From Verrucomicrobiota bacterium (lineage in GTDB: Bacteria; Chlamydiota; Chlamydiia; Chlamydiales; FEN-1388): a stretch of 24,820 nucleotides of DNA. The DNA lies in contig JAFEGS010000610.1 in assembly GCA_018239705.1 (NCBI GenBank), positions 1 through 24,820 on the forward strand, read 5' to 3'. The notes beneath the pieces were generated by a model. It saw only the letters and a list, made by a program, of their open reading frames with translations, searched no databases and was not told the DNA's origin. This document shows, in pieces, positions 14,393 to 21,797 of this stretch; positions within the stretch are counted from its first letter, which is position 1, and each line of letters begins with the position of its first letter. The position numbers and the translations under genes are program-made.

Positions 14393-16858
14393 ATGTTTAG
14401 AAAATTCTGTACAATCGCATTTCTAGCTGCAGCTATGCAGTTGAATCCTTCCGGGGATTTGCTGGCAGCAAGCAGTTTAGGAAGCTCGTTTGAGTTTGCT
14501 CCCGACTATGACACGATGATCGCAAAAGAGCATCGTGGCCGTCGAGGAAAGAGGGGCAAACACGGACATCGAGGTAAACACGGTCATGAGGGATCGAGCG
14601 GACCAAGGGGTCATAGAGGTCATAAAGGACCTGAAGGATCGCGTGGACCAAGAGGTCATGAAGGCCATAAAGGACATAAGGGCAAACGTGGACCAAGAGG
14701 CCATGAAGGTCATGAAGGACATAAGGGCGAACGTGGACCAAGAGGTCATGAAGGCCATAAGGGAGAGCGTGGACCAAGAGGTCATGAAGGCCACGAAGGA
14801 TCACGCGGACCAAGAGGCCATGAAGGACATAGGGGACCTGAAGGTAGTACCGGTCATCATGGTAAAAAGGGAAGCACCGGAAAACAGGGAGAGAGAGGTT
14901 TCCGCGGACGTCCTGGTCCTCAAGGTGATCGAGGTCCAAGAGGATGCGATGGCGCTGTTGGCCCAAGAGGTCCAAGAGGCTGTGATGGCGAACAGGGAGA
15001 ACAGGGTGAGCCGGGCCGAAGAGGTCCACGCGGATGCGATGGCCGAAGAGGTCCACGCGGATGTGATGGAGCTACAGGTGCAACAGGCGCAACAGGTGCT
15101 ACCGGTGCAACAGGTGTTACAGGCTCTACAGGTGCCACAGGTTCTACGGGTCCAAGAGGTCCACGCGGATGCGATGGTAGACAGGGCTCAGAAGGTCGAA
15201 GAGGTCCACGCGGATGTGATGGACATAGAGGTCCTACAGGTGCCACAGGTCCTACAGGTGCAACAGGTGTTACAGGTCCTACAGGCGCCACAGGTCCTAC
15301 AGGTGCAACAGGTGTTACAGGTCCTACAGGTGCAACTGGTGTCACTGGTCCTACAGGTGTAACAGGCCCTACAGGTGCTACTGGCGTAACAGGTCCACAA
15401 GGTAGAAAAGGGGACAAGGGCGAATGCGTTGAAGGCAAAGCTGCAATCCCAGCTCTTTCTTTTGATCTCTTCGTCGATGGCTGCACAAGAGTGAAGCACT
15501 GCGACCAAGATGGTTCGATTTCAAAGCCTTTCTCCACAATTCAAGCCGCTATCAATAGAGCAGCTCATCTGAAAGGATGTGATGGAGAATGTTCTGAAAG
15601 AGTATGCAGATCAGTGACTATCTTGATTGCAAGTGGTCAGTACAACTGCGATACAGAATGTGATGACAGCAACCTTGTTATTGAACTTGGCAGAGACGTA
15701 AAACTCTCTCTCATTGGTCTTGGCCCTGTGACATTAGGCTGTACATCAGATTGTGGTTGCCAGCCAGGTGAAGAAGATGCTCCAGTTGGTATCCTTTGGG
15801 TGCCTTCAAGAGGTAGTTTTGTGGAAGGTATGCGTCCATCATTGACGATTACTACACTCAACACTATTGCTGATTCAATCACACCATTCCAAAGTGCTTT
15901 TAACAAGTTTAGAATCACTGGTGACGTGGTAATTTGCAATGATAACTGTAATGATGGAGATGAATGCCCATCTGTTGACAATAGTGAACATCGCAGCGAT
16001 TGTTCATCATCGTCATCTAGATCGTCATCATCATCTTGCTCTTCATCATCATCATCATCATCATCGTCATCATCGTCGTCTTGTTCTTCTTCATCTTCAA
16101 CATCATCATCGTCTTGTTCTAGTTCATCATCTTCGTCTTCATCAAGCGAGTGCTCCGATGAGCATGCGCATCATGCAAGACACAAGGGTCATGAAGCTCA
16201 CAAGCACCATGGAGATGCGAAGCATCATAAAGCTGCTAAGCACCATAAAAAGGCGAAGCACAATAAAAATGATGAAAATGTGAAAGAGCAGAAGCATCAT
16301 GTACGTAGACAACTCGGACAAGATCCATGCAGCCTTTGCGCTCTAGCGCTGAATACTTCGTGCGCATCTTGCGAAGGACCAGCATGTCCTCAGATTGTAC
16401 CGGCAAACTGCCTCCCAGCAGAGCTGAACTTAAATGCTGAGGTATACGGTGATGTAGATGTGACAGGAATTGCGATGCTCTATTTCTATAAGTCTCACAT
16501 TCATGGTCAAGTCGATGCTCCAAACAGCGATATCGTTGTTGCTGAAAGGACACGATTTGACGGTGTAATCACAGTCCATTACTATGGAACAGTCATTGGT
16601 TGTGAGATCCAGAGCGGCGTTCTTATAACAGGTTCATGCCTGTGGGATCCTGCATGTATAAGCATCACACTACAAGGCTTCTTCACAACTAAATTTGTGG
16701 GATCTTTTGTAGGGTTTGGCACAGCTGCTGATTGCGGCCAGTTCTTGCTAGATAGTACAACAGCATACTTCTTCTTCAACGACACTGAGAACCCAGGTGG
16801 CGTCGTTGATGTTGGCTGTGGATTTACTGTCTTGTGTAACTGCAGTGGACCGACATAG
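14393..16858 (+). CDS. Secreted collagen-like protein with beta-helix-like domain and Ser/Cys and His/Lys-rich insert
   Basis: An 821-residue secreted protein; function unknown. The ATG at 14393 is chosen because GGAGG lies 6 nt upstream and it starts a signal peptide (MFRKFCTIAFLAAAMQL, cleavage near DLLAAS). Residues about 49-342 are 98 uninterrupted Gly-X-Y triplets in three zones: a His-rich zone of GHE/GHK/GPR, a zone with six GCD triplets, and a Thr-rich GPT/GAT/GVT zone like the Bacillus exosporium protein BclA. Next comes FVDGCTRVKHCDQDGS...PFSTIQAAINRA, the usual opening of pectin-lyase-like beta-helix domains. Residues about 537-587 are serine with spaced cysteines, followed by a His/Lys-rich segment to about 636. 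The final part (YGDVDVTGIAMLYF...SHIHGQVDAP) again looks like beta-helix coils. Inference: a trimeric, disulfide-linked surface fibre. Confidence 0.9.
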   Translation: MFRKFCTIAFLAAAMQLNPSGDLLAASSLGSSFEFAPDYDTMIAKEHRGRRGKRGKHGHRGKHGHEGSSGPRGHRGHKGPEGSRGPRGHEGHKGHKGKRGPRGHEGHEGHKGERGPRGHEGHKGERGPRGHEGHEGSRGPRGHEGHRGPEGSTGHHGKKGSTGKQGERGFRGRPGPQGDRGPRGCDGAVGPRGPRGCDGEQGEQGEPGRRGPRGCDGRRGPRGCDGATGATGATGATGATGVTGSTGATGSTGPRGPRGCDGRQGSEGRRGPRGCDGHRGPTGATGPTGATGVTGPTGATGPTGATGVTGPTGATGVTGPTGVTGPTGATGVTGPQGRKGDKGECVEGKAAIPALSFDLFVDGCTRVKHCDQDGSISKPFSTIQAAINRAAHLKGCDGECSERVCRSVTILIASGQYNCDTECDDSNLVIELGRDVKLSLIGLGPVTLGCTSDCGCQPGEEDAPVGILWVPSRGSFVEGMRPSLTITTLNTIADSITPFQSAFNKFRITGDVVICNDNCNDGDECPSVDNSEHRSDCSSSSSRSSSSSCSSSSSSSSSSSSSSCSSSSSTSSSSCSSSSSSSSSSECSDEHAHHARHKGHEAHKHHGDAKHHKAAKHHKKAKHNKNDENVKEQKHHVRRQLGQDPCSLCALALNTSCASCEGPACPQIVPANCLPAELNLNAEVYGDVDVTGIAMLYFYKSHIHGQVDAPNSDIVVAERTRFDGVITVHYYGTVIGCEIQSGVLITGSCLWDPACISITLQGFFTTKFVGSFVGFGTAADCGQFLLDSTTAYFFFNDTENPGGVVDVGCGFTVLCNCSGPT
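16001..16156 (+). repeat. TCA/TCT/TCG trinucleotide run encoding Ser/Cys-rich segment
   Basis: A low-complexity stretch of TCN serine codons, with TGC/TGT cysteine codons every 5-15 residues, inside the collagen-like gene. Because the unit is three bases, length changes would keep the reading frame. Confidence 0.85.
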
Positions 16859-16873
16859 TTCGCTTGAAGCCTT

Positions 16874-16897
16874 GCGGGGAGTACAGTCACTCCCCGC
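16874..16897 (+). terminator. Strong hairpin after the collagen-like gene
   Basis: A perfect 9-bp stem GCGGGGAGT/ACTCCCCGC with a 6-nt loop, 15 nt after the stop codon. The bases that follow (TTCATTACATT) are only moderately T-rich, so it may be a weak terminator or an mRNA-stabilising hairpin ahead of the small Ser/Cys gene. Confidence 0.65.
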
Positions 16898-16932
16898 TTC
16901 ATTACATTATACGTTTAAGTTAGGAGAAAAAA

Positions 16933-17178
16933 ATGTCTAAAGTTCTAAGTCTATTGATCGTTTTAGGATCTGTTGTATGTATGAACAGCGCTGAAGCGAA
17001 GTGCCGAGGCCGCTCATGCCACAGCCGTACTCACTCATCGAGCTCATGCGGATGCCGCAGCTCTAGAAATTGCCCATCGACATCTGCTTCATGCCCAAAC
17101 TGCCATAGCAGCAGCACGAGCAGCAGCAGTAGCTGTAGCAGTAGCAGCTCGAGCAGCAGCTGCAGCAGCAGTCGCTAA
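16933..17178 (+). CDS. Small secreted Ser/Cys-rich protein
   Basis: An 81-residue protein with a good ribosome-binding site (AGGAG, 7-nt spacing). The signal peptide is MSKVLSLLIVLGSVVCMNSAEA, with cleavage after AEA. The mature part of about 59 residues is almost only Ser and Cys with some Arg, His and Thr: CRGRSCHSR, SSCGCRSSRNCPS, then polyserine interrupted by cysteines. About nine cysteines would allow heavy disulfide bonding outside the cytoplasm. No family is recognised. It follows the collagen-like gene by 74 nt, and that gene has a similar Ser/Cys segment, so the two may work in the same surface structure. Serines here are mostly AGC/AGT codons, unlike the TCN codons of the neighbour. 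Confidence 0.75.
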   Translation: MSKVLSLLIVLGSVVCMNSAEAKCRGRSCHSRTHSSSSCGCRSSRNCPSTSASCPNCHSSSTSSSSSCSSSSSSSSCSSSR

Positions 17179-17198
17179 TTTTGTAGCTAATTCCACTA

Positions 17199-17229
17199 AG
17201 CTTCCTGCATCAGCTCGATGCAGGAAGCT
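17199..17229 (+). terminator. Hairpin terminator after the Ser/Cys-rich gene
   Basis: A perfect 13-bp stem AGCTTCCTGCATC/GATGCAGGAAGCT around a 5-nt loop, followed by CTCTTT. It begins 20 nt after the stop codon and probably ends the collagen-like/Ser-Cys transcript. Confidence 0.8.
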
Positions 17230-17316
17230 CTCTTTACCTCCATTACGAAAACTCTTTATCTAAACAAAAGAAATTTGATACCATTCTAGCCATTCTAAAT
17301 GATGAGGCTAGATCTT

Positions 17317-19740
17317 ATGTTGGAGTTTTTTCGTCGTTATCAACGCGCCTTTTTTGTCGTAATCACAGTAGTGATCGTTATTTCATTTTCATTTTTTGGG
17401 ACCTTTCAAACCTTTGTTGGAAGAGATCACGAAGACAAGGTTGTCTCTACAGCTGTAGATGGCAGTAAGATCTTGCGTTCCGAGCTGAATGATATGGCCA
17501 ATTTCTTATCCACCGATCTTCATGACCTTCTCTTTTCAGGAGTAGCCTGGAGCGGGAATAGCTTGAATGATGGTGTGATCGCAAATGATATTTTTGAATC
17601 GGGTATTGCCCAAACTCTTGCAGCACCTAACCTGGTACGTTGCAGTAAAGAGCAGCAATTGCGACTAGATCGAGAAAAGCGTTACAGCCCTTACGTGCAT
17701 CCGGGGGCCTCCTTTTTGTCAGCAGAGCAGATCTGGTCCTACTATGCTCCAGATGTAAAAAAACATTTCGATAGCCTTCGAAAACATGTACGCGCAGATG
17801 ATCCTGCAGCATTTGATAGTCGGGTGAAGCTCTACGTAGCTCAGCGCCGCTTTCCTTCTGTGTACCTTAAACAACTACTTCGCCGTCAAGAGCTCTCCCA
17901 CAAATGGCTTCCACAAGATACTGATCTTGATAGAAGGGATCTCTCCCTTTTTGGATATCACAACGCCCAAGATTGGTTTGGACGGGATTTTATTGAGCTT
18001 ACAGCGCAGTTTATCCTTAATGCCTCGAGACTTGCGGAGCAAAAGGGCTACTCAGTAAGTCAAGAAGAGGCCTTGGGCTCTCTTTTCAGAAATGCTGAGA
18101 TTGCGTTCAAAGAGCAGCAAGGAAAGGTCTATTTGGGCGTGAGCTCGCCAGGAGAGTTCTTCCAGGAACAGCTTAGACGACTTGGCATGGACCAGACGCG
18201 CCTGCTTAAAACATGGACCTCTATCCTTCTTTTTAGACAGCTCTTTTTTGATAATGCCGAGGCTATTCTCGTAGAACCGTCGGCGTATAAAGACTTCTAT
18301 AATCACCTCAGCGAATTTGTCGATATCGACCTCTATCAGCTTCCGGATGAATTTTGTTTCTCAACAATAAGCGACGTCCAGAAATTTGCCCTCTACTTGA
18401 AGGCGGTACGGGTGGTACAAGACCCTGCTCGAGAGACAGATGAGCTTTTCTTGCCCAAGCAGTTTCTGCCGGCCCAAGAGGTAAAGAAGGTCTATCCGGA
18501 GCTTGTAGAGCGTCGATTTAAAATACGCTCTGCTGTGCTCAATAAAGACCTGCTGCAAACTAAAATCGGTGTCAAAGGCACCTGGGAGTGGCAGCTTGCC
18601 GATGGGAACTGGAAAAAACTGCAAGAGCGCTTTCCTGAGCTTCAAAAAGAGGCTTCAGCGACAGCTGATAGCCGCCACAAGCTGCTTGACAGTGTAAATC
18701 CTGTCACTCGTGTTGCTATCGATGCATTCAGCAGAGCTGCTATTGTCGATGAACATCCGGAGTGGATCGAAGAAGCGCTTGCAGAAATACCCATGCAAGA
18801 AGAAGAGCTAGCCTTGCGCCTGCAGGGAGGAAAACAGCTAGATGGGATTGCAAATACTTCCGATCTTATTGGGCTTTTAGAGACGTCTCCTCTCGATGTA
18901 CAAGCCGATGCACTTCGATCATATACACAAGATAAGGTCTTCTATTATCGCATTGAGGTAGTAGATAGGAGCTTCCCAGAGCAGATTCTTTCCTTCAAGG
19001 AGGCAAAGGATGATGGGACAATGGATCGTATTCGAGATAAAGTATTAGAAGCTGCCTATGTGAGGGTTCGAGCAAAAGACTCAAAGCCTTTTCTCAAAGA
19101 AAATGGAGAGTGGAAACCCCTTCAAGAGGTAAAAGACCAGGTTGCAAGCACCTACTTCGAACCGCTTACCCGCCATCTCGACACTCAGGTGGCTAAGGCA
19201 AGCGAACAGGCGCAAACAAAGAGCTACATGCAGGAGCTCCAAAAGGGAGATAGCCAAAGCGCTCGCGTAGCGGCTGCTCTTTTGCCATATGTTACAGAGG
19301 CACTCAAAACCTCGACGCAAAATCCTGAAGAGTTCACATCGCTGATGTGCCGTGAAAGTGATCTTGACGAGGAAGAGAGAGGACCTGCTCAGTGGAAACT
19401 GGTCAAATCTTCTCAGCACCTATCAAGACTGAGCCAGAATTTTCCGGTAAATCCAGAGCTTACCTTTTCTGCAGTACCCGGTACCCATTCTCCCGTTGTT
19501 TCCGATAGGGAAAATAGCAGTCCCTGCTTTTTCGTTGCGACAACAAAGGGGTACGAGCCTGCTTTAGATGCGGTAAGCGATAAGATGCTGAGTGAAAAAG
19601 ATCTGCTTGGAAGAGAAGCTGTATGTGCCCTTGCACAGATTATTGTATCTGATATGGGACAAAAAGGATCTGACACATCTGCCCTTCCAGAAGAGAGCCC
19701 TACTCCTTCCTCCACAGAGAAGGAAGAGAGCGAGGTATAG
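17317..19740 (+). CDS. SurA/PpiD-like membrane-anchored protein
   Basis: An 807-residue protein with a short basic N-terminus (MLEFFRRYQR), a single membrane helix (residues about 11-30, AFFVVITVVIVISFSFFGTF) and a large charged, helix-rich part that would lie in the periplasm. This layout and the N-terminal sequence resemble PpiD and SurA_N-type chaperones of outer-membrane protein folding. I do not see a clear parvulin-type rotamase core, so it may be a chaperone without isomerase activity. The frame opens at 17299, but the ATG at 17317 has GAGG at a workable distance and directly begins the anchor. The stop is followed at once by the GTG of the next gene. Confidence 0.7.
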   Translation: MLEFFRRYQRAFFVVITVVIVISFSFFGTFQTFVGRDHEDKVVSTAVDGSKILRSELNDMANFLSTDLHDLLFSGVAWSGNSLNDGVIANDIFESGIAQTLAAPNLVRCSKEQQLRLDREKRYSPYVHPGASFLSAEQIWSYYAPDVKKHFDSLRKHVRADDPAAFDSRVKLYVAQRRFPSVYLKQLLRRQELSHKWLPQDTDLDRRDLSLFGYHNAQDWFGRDFIELTAQFILNASRLAEQKGYSVSQEEALGSLFRNAEIAFKEQQGKVYLGVSSPGEFFQEQLRRLGMDQTRLLKTWTSILLFRQLFFDNAEAILVEPSAYKDFYNHLSEFVDIDLYQLPDEFCFSTISDVQKFALYLKAVRVVQDPARETDELFLPKQFLPAQEVKKVYPELVERRFKIRSAVLNKDLLQTKIGVKGTWEWQLADGNWKKLQERFPELQKEASATADSRHKLLDSVNPVTRVAIDAFSRAAIVDEHPEWIEEALAEIPMQEEELALRLQGGKQLDGIANTSDLIGLLETSPLDVQADALRSYTQDKVFYYRIEVVDRSFPEQILSFKEAKDDGTMDRIRDKVLEAAYVRVRAKDSKPFLKENGEWKPLQEVKDQVASTYFEPLTRHLDTQVAKASEQAQTKSYMQELQKGDSQSARVAAALLPYVTEALKTSTQNPEEFTSLMCRESDLDEEERGPAQWKLVKSSQHLSRLSQNFPVNPELTFSAVPGTHSPVVSDRENSSPCFFVATTKGYEPALDAVSDKMLSEKDLLGREAVCALAQIIVSDMGQKGSDTSALPEESPTPSSTEKEESEV

Positions 19741-20391
19741 GTGGATCAGAGCCAAGTGCTGGAGGGCTTTGCCCCTCCCGCCTATTTTTTTTCCGCAGAA
19801 CTCGATTGCCAGCATCATCCAGATGCTGGCCCTCTCCCCAGATCAAAAAAATTTCAACTACCTGAGCTTTCAAAACTCTATAATGAAGCATCTTTTGCGC
19901 TGGTAGGTATGGGCTGGCAGTCTCAGGGACTCATGTGGCGCTTTGAGGTAGCAGTAGAAAATGGTGTGACAGTGGCCTACCCTGAGATACGCCAAGGTGA
20001 CTCTATAGAGCTCTTTATAGACACAAGAGACCTGAAGACAGCACGTACAACGCATCGATTCTGCCATCACTTCTTTTTTCTTCCGGAGGCAGTGGAGGGC
20101 CTATTTTGTGGAGAGATTTCCCGGTTTCGCACAGAAGATAGCCATCCTCTTTGTAAGAGTGAAGAGATAGAATATCGCGTAGAGCCAGTAGCTACAGGAT
20201 ATGTAGCCGATATTATGATCCCTAAAGAGTGCCTTGTTGGCTTTGATCCCTCTGAATGTAACCGGATCGGCTTTAGCTACCGTGTGAATCGCTCTAAGGG
20301 TACATCTCAGCAGTTTGCCTTTTCGTCTGAGCTTACAGCGCTTGAGCGCCACCCCTATCTATGGACCACTTTGCATTTACGTAATGGATGA
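19741..20391 (+). CDS. CBM9-like domain protein
   Basis: A 216-residue protein starting with GTG directly after the stop of the PpiD-like gene; GAGG lies 5 nt upstream. No signal peptide or membrane segment. The middle, with GDSIELFIDTRDLK followed by THRFCHHFFFLP and later GYVADIMIPKECL and GFSYRVNR, fits the family-9 carbohydrate-binding (DOMON-like) beta-sandwich, in which such strands flank the ligand site. Whether it binds sugar is unknown. The stop overlaps the gcsH start (ATGA). In C. trachomatis a hypothetical gene also sits beside gcsH, as I recall. Confidence 0.65.
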   Translation: MDQSQVLEGFAPPAYFFSAELDCQHHPDAGPLPRSKKFQLPELSKLYNEASFALVGMGWQSQGLMWRFEVAVENGVTVAYPEIRQGDSIELFIDTRDLKTARTTHRFCHHFFFLPEAVEGLFCGEISRFRTEDSHPLCKSEEIEYRVEPVATGYVADIMIPKECLVGFDPSECNRIGFSYRVNRSKGTSQQFAFSSELTALERHPYLWTTLHLRNG

Positions 20392-20729
20392 TACTTATGA
20401 AAAAATACAGTGCTCGCAGTGAGTGGGCAGAACTTCAGGATGGAATTGCTACTATTGGGATTAGCCAGCAGGCAGCAGCAGAAATTGGGGAGGTTGTCTT
20501 TGTAGAGCTTCCTCGCATAGGAAGCCGGGTAAAGGCAGGACAAGAGGTTGTGGTGCTGGAGTCAACCAAGGCAGCGGTCGACATCTATTCACCGCTCTCA
20601 GGTGAGATTGTGGCAGTGAATGAGGCTCTTAGCACAAAGGTGGATTATATCAACAAGTCGCCGGAAGGTGAGGGATGGCTATTTCGGCTTAAGCTCGATG
20701 ATGCTGCCGAATTTGATACCTTCAGGTAG
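20388..20729 (+). CDS. gcsH: Glycine cleavage system H-like lipoyl carrier protein
   Basis: A 113-residue lipoyl-domain protein. The lipoylated lysine is K61 in LESTKAAVDIYSPLSGEIV, and SEWAELQDGIATIGISQQAA matches the GcsH N-terminus. In the glycine cleavage system GcsH shuttles the aminomethyl group between P, T and L proteins, but no gcsP or gcsT is present here. Chlamydiae are known to keep gcsH without the rest of the system, so a role as lipoyl carrier or relay is possible. An LplA-type ligase is encoded at 12075. The start at 20388 overlaps the CBM9-like stop; the ATG at 20397 is an alternative. The stop codon (20727-20729) forms the edge of hairpin 3. Confidence 0.9.
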   Translation: MILMKKYSARSEWAELQDGIATIGISQQAAAEIGEVVFVELPRIGSRVKAGQEVVVLESTKAAVDIYSPLSGEIVAVNEALSTKVDYINKSPEGEGWLFRLKLDDAAEFDTFR

Positions 20730-20860
20730 TAAAAACAGGATCAACAGCAAAGTAACGGTAGGAACGATATAACGATATGAACGATAAAATTTATAAATAA
20801 CTTTATCGTTCTCTTTCTATCCTGCCGCCGAACGCCAGGACTGTTGATCCTGTTATACTA
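20727..20860. repeat. Nested inverted repeat built of AACRRWWNN words (hairpin 3)
   Basis: Outer arms AACAGGATCAACAG (20734-20747) and CTGTTGATCCTGTT (20841-20854) are perfectly complementary, extending imperfectly to TAGTA/TACTA at 20727 and 20860. Inner arms GAACGATAAA (20779-20788) and TTTATCGTTC (20802-20811) are also perfect. The intervening segments (31 and 29 nt) have diverged but share GGYAGGA. The left half reads as words of 8-11 nt, mostly nine: AACAGGATC, AACAGCAAAGT, AACGGTAGG, AACGATAT, AACGATATG, AACGATAAA. It includes the gcsH stop codon. Confidence 0.88.
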
Positions 20861-20885
20861 TGCCCGGAGTGTAGCACCCCAGGCA
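20861..20885. terminator. Short hairpin between convergent genes
   Basis: TGCCCGGAGTG (20861-20871) pairs with CACCCCAGGCA (20875-20885) with two imperfect positions around a 3-nt loop. It sits 16 nt beyond the stop of the Inc-like gene on the minus strand and just after hairpin 3. No T-run follows on either strand, so terminator function is uncertain. Confidence 0.4.
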
Positions 20886-20900
20886 TGAAGACAGGTGCGA

Positions 20901-21668
20901 CTACTGCACATCTACACTATGTAGAGTATCGCTAGGTACTTCTGACAAACTAGGTAGCTCTCTAATGAGACCAGCATCATCAACATTGTCGTCGTCACTG
21001 CTACTAGTAACGTCTTCTGCCCCGTTATCATCTCCCAAAAGCGGCCGCTCCATTGTCTGAAGTAATCCTGAGCTATTTCTATTGCAGCAGCCTTCCTTAT
21101 CAAGCCCAGTTGGACCATCAGTAGCAGGTACTCTTGCATAGAAGAAACCAGCCACAGCCAGGTTGATAAGACCACCGAGTGCCCATGCAGGGTTACCGCT
21201 TGTGAAGAAATTGACTGCCGAAACTGCTGCTCGTACGCTGTAGGCATTTCCTCGACCTGTGTTGAGGATGTCGTATACGCCATTGCTGAATGGTTTTTCA
21301 TAGGCGAAGTGTACGAGCGTATAGCCTAATGAAAGTAGCCCAATTGGCCCTACCAGCCAGCTAGGAAGGAAAAGAGTAGCCAGAGTAACAGGTGCTGCCT
21401 GAAATGTTCTTATAGAGACATCGCGTATTACTATTAACGCTTTGAGTACAAAAGTTGCAGTCTCTTCTCCAAAGTGGGTAGTTGTCAGTTCGACCACACC
21501 GAGTGTGAGCTGCGTATAGTGGCGATCGAGACACTTTCCGATGTCAGTGCAAACTTCGCCTGCAAATTCATAGAGTTTTTGAGCGACTTCATTGGTCTCA
21601 GTGACCGCTGCGGCACAGCGGCTATGGAAATCTGTCCAGCCCTGGTTTAATGATTCTAAGCATGTCAT
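20901..21668 (-). CDS. Putative inclusion-membrane-like protein with acidic tail
   Basis: A 255-residue protein of no recognised family and without a signal peptide. Residues 1-90 are a soluble, Cys-containing helical part. Two hydrophobic blocks follow, about 92-122 (AAPVTLATLFLPSWLVGPIG...) and about 141-180, separated by about 20 polar residues. The tail from about 203 is rich in Asp, Ser and Glu. A paired hydrophobic block in a protein lacking a Sec signal is the hallmark of chlamydial Inc proteins, which reach the inclusion membrane by type III secretion. The hydrophobic region aligns with that of the next upstream gene (21798-22235): AAP, LLxLGY, PF and FxxSxxP recur in order. AAGGA lies before the ATG. 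An ordinary inner-membrane protein remains possible. Confidence 0.65.
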   Translation of the reverse strand: MTCLESLNQGWTDFHSRCAAAVTETNEVAQKLYEFAGEVCTDIGKCLDRHYTQLTLGVVELTTTHFGEETATFVLKALIVIRDVSIRTFQAAPVTLATLFLPSWLVGPIGLLSLGYTLVHFAYEKPFSNGVYDILNTGRGNAYSVRAAVSAVNFFTSGNPAWALGGLINLAVAGFFYARVPATDGPTGLDKEGCCNRNSSGLLQTMERPLLGDDNGAEDVTSSSDDDNVDDAGLIRELPSLSEVPSDTLHSVDVQ

Positions 21669-21797
21669 AAAGTTATTCCTTAGTTGCTTGGGTTTCTGTT
21701 CGTAAAAATGAGAAAGTAGCCTTGTTTTGTTAACAATCGATAAAGAGAAGGTTAATTTTTGTTCAAACCTCTGTGGATTTTACCGAAAGGCAGCAAT

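Noticed and set aside
14433..15537. Long open frames on the minus strand and in other plus frames over the collagen-like region
   Set aside because: They arise from the repeated GGN-NNN-NNN codon pattern of Gly-X-Y triplets, give low-complexity proteins (Pro/Val/Ala or Leu/His-rich), and have no proper start signals.
16001..16156. Phase-variable on/off switch by slippage in the TCA run
   Set aside because: The repeat unit is three bases, so slippage changes length but not frame; no homopolymer long enough for frameshift switching was seen there.
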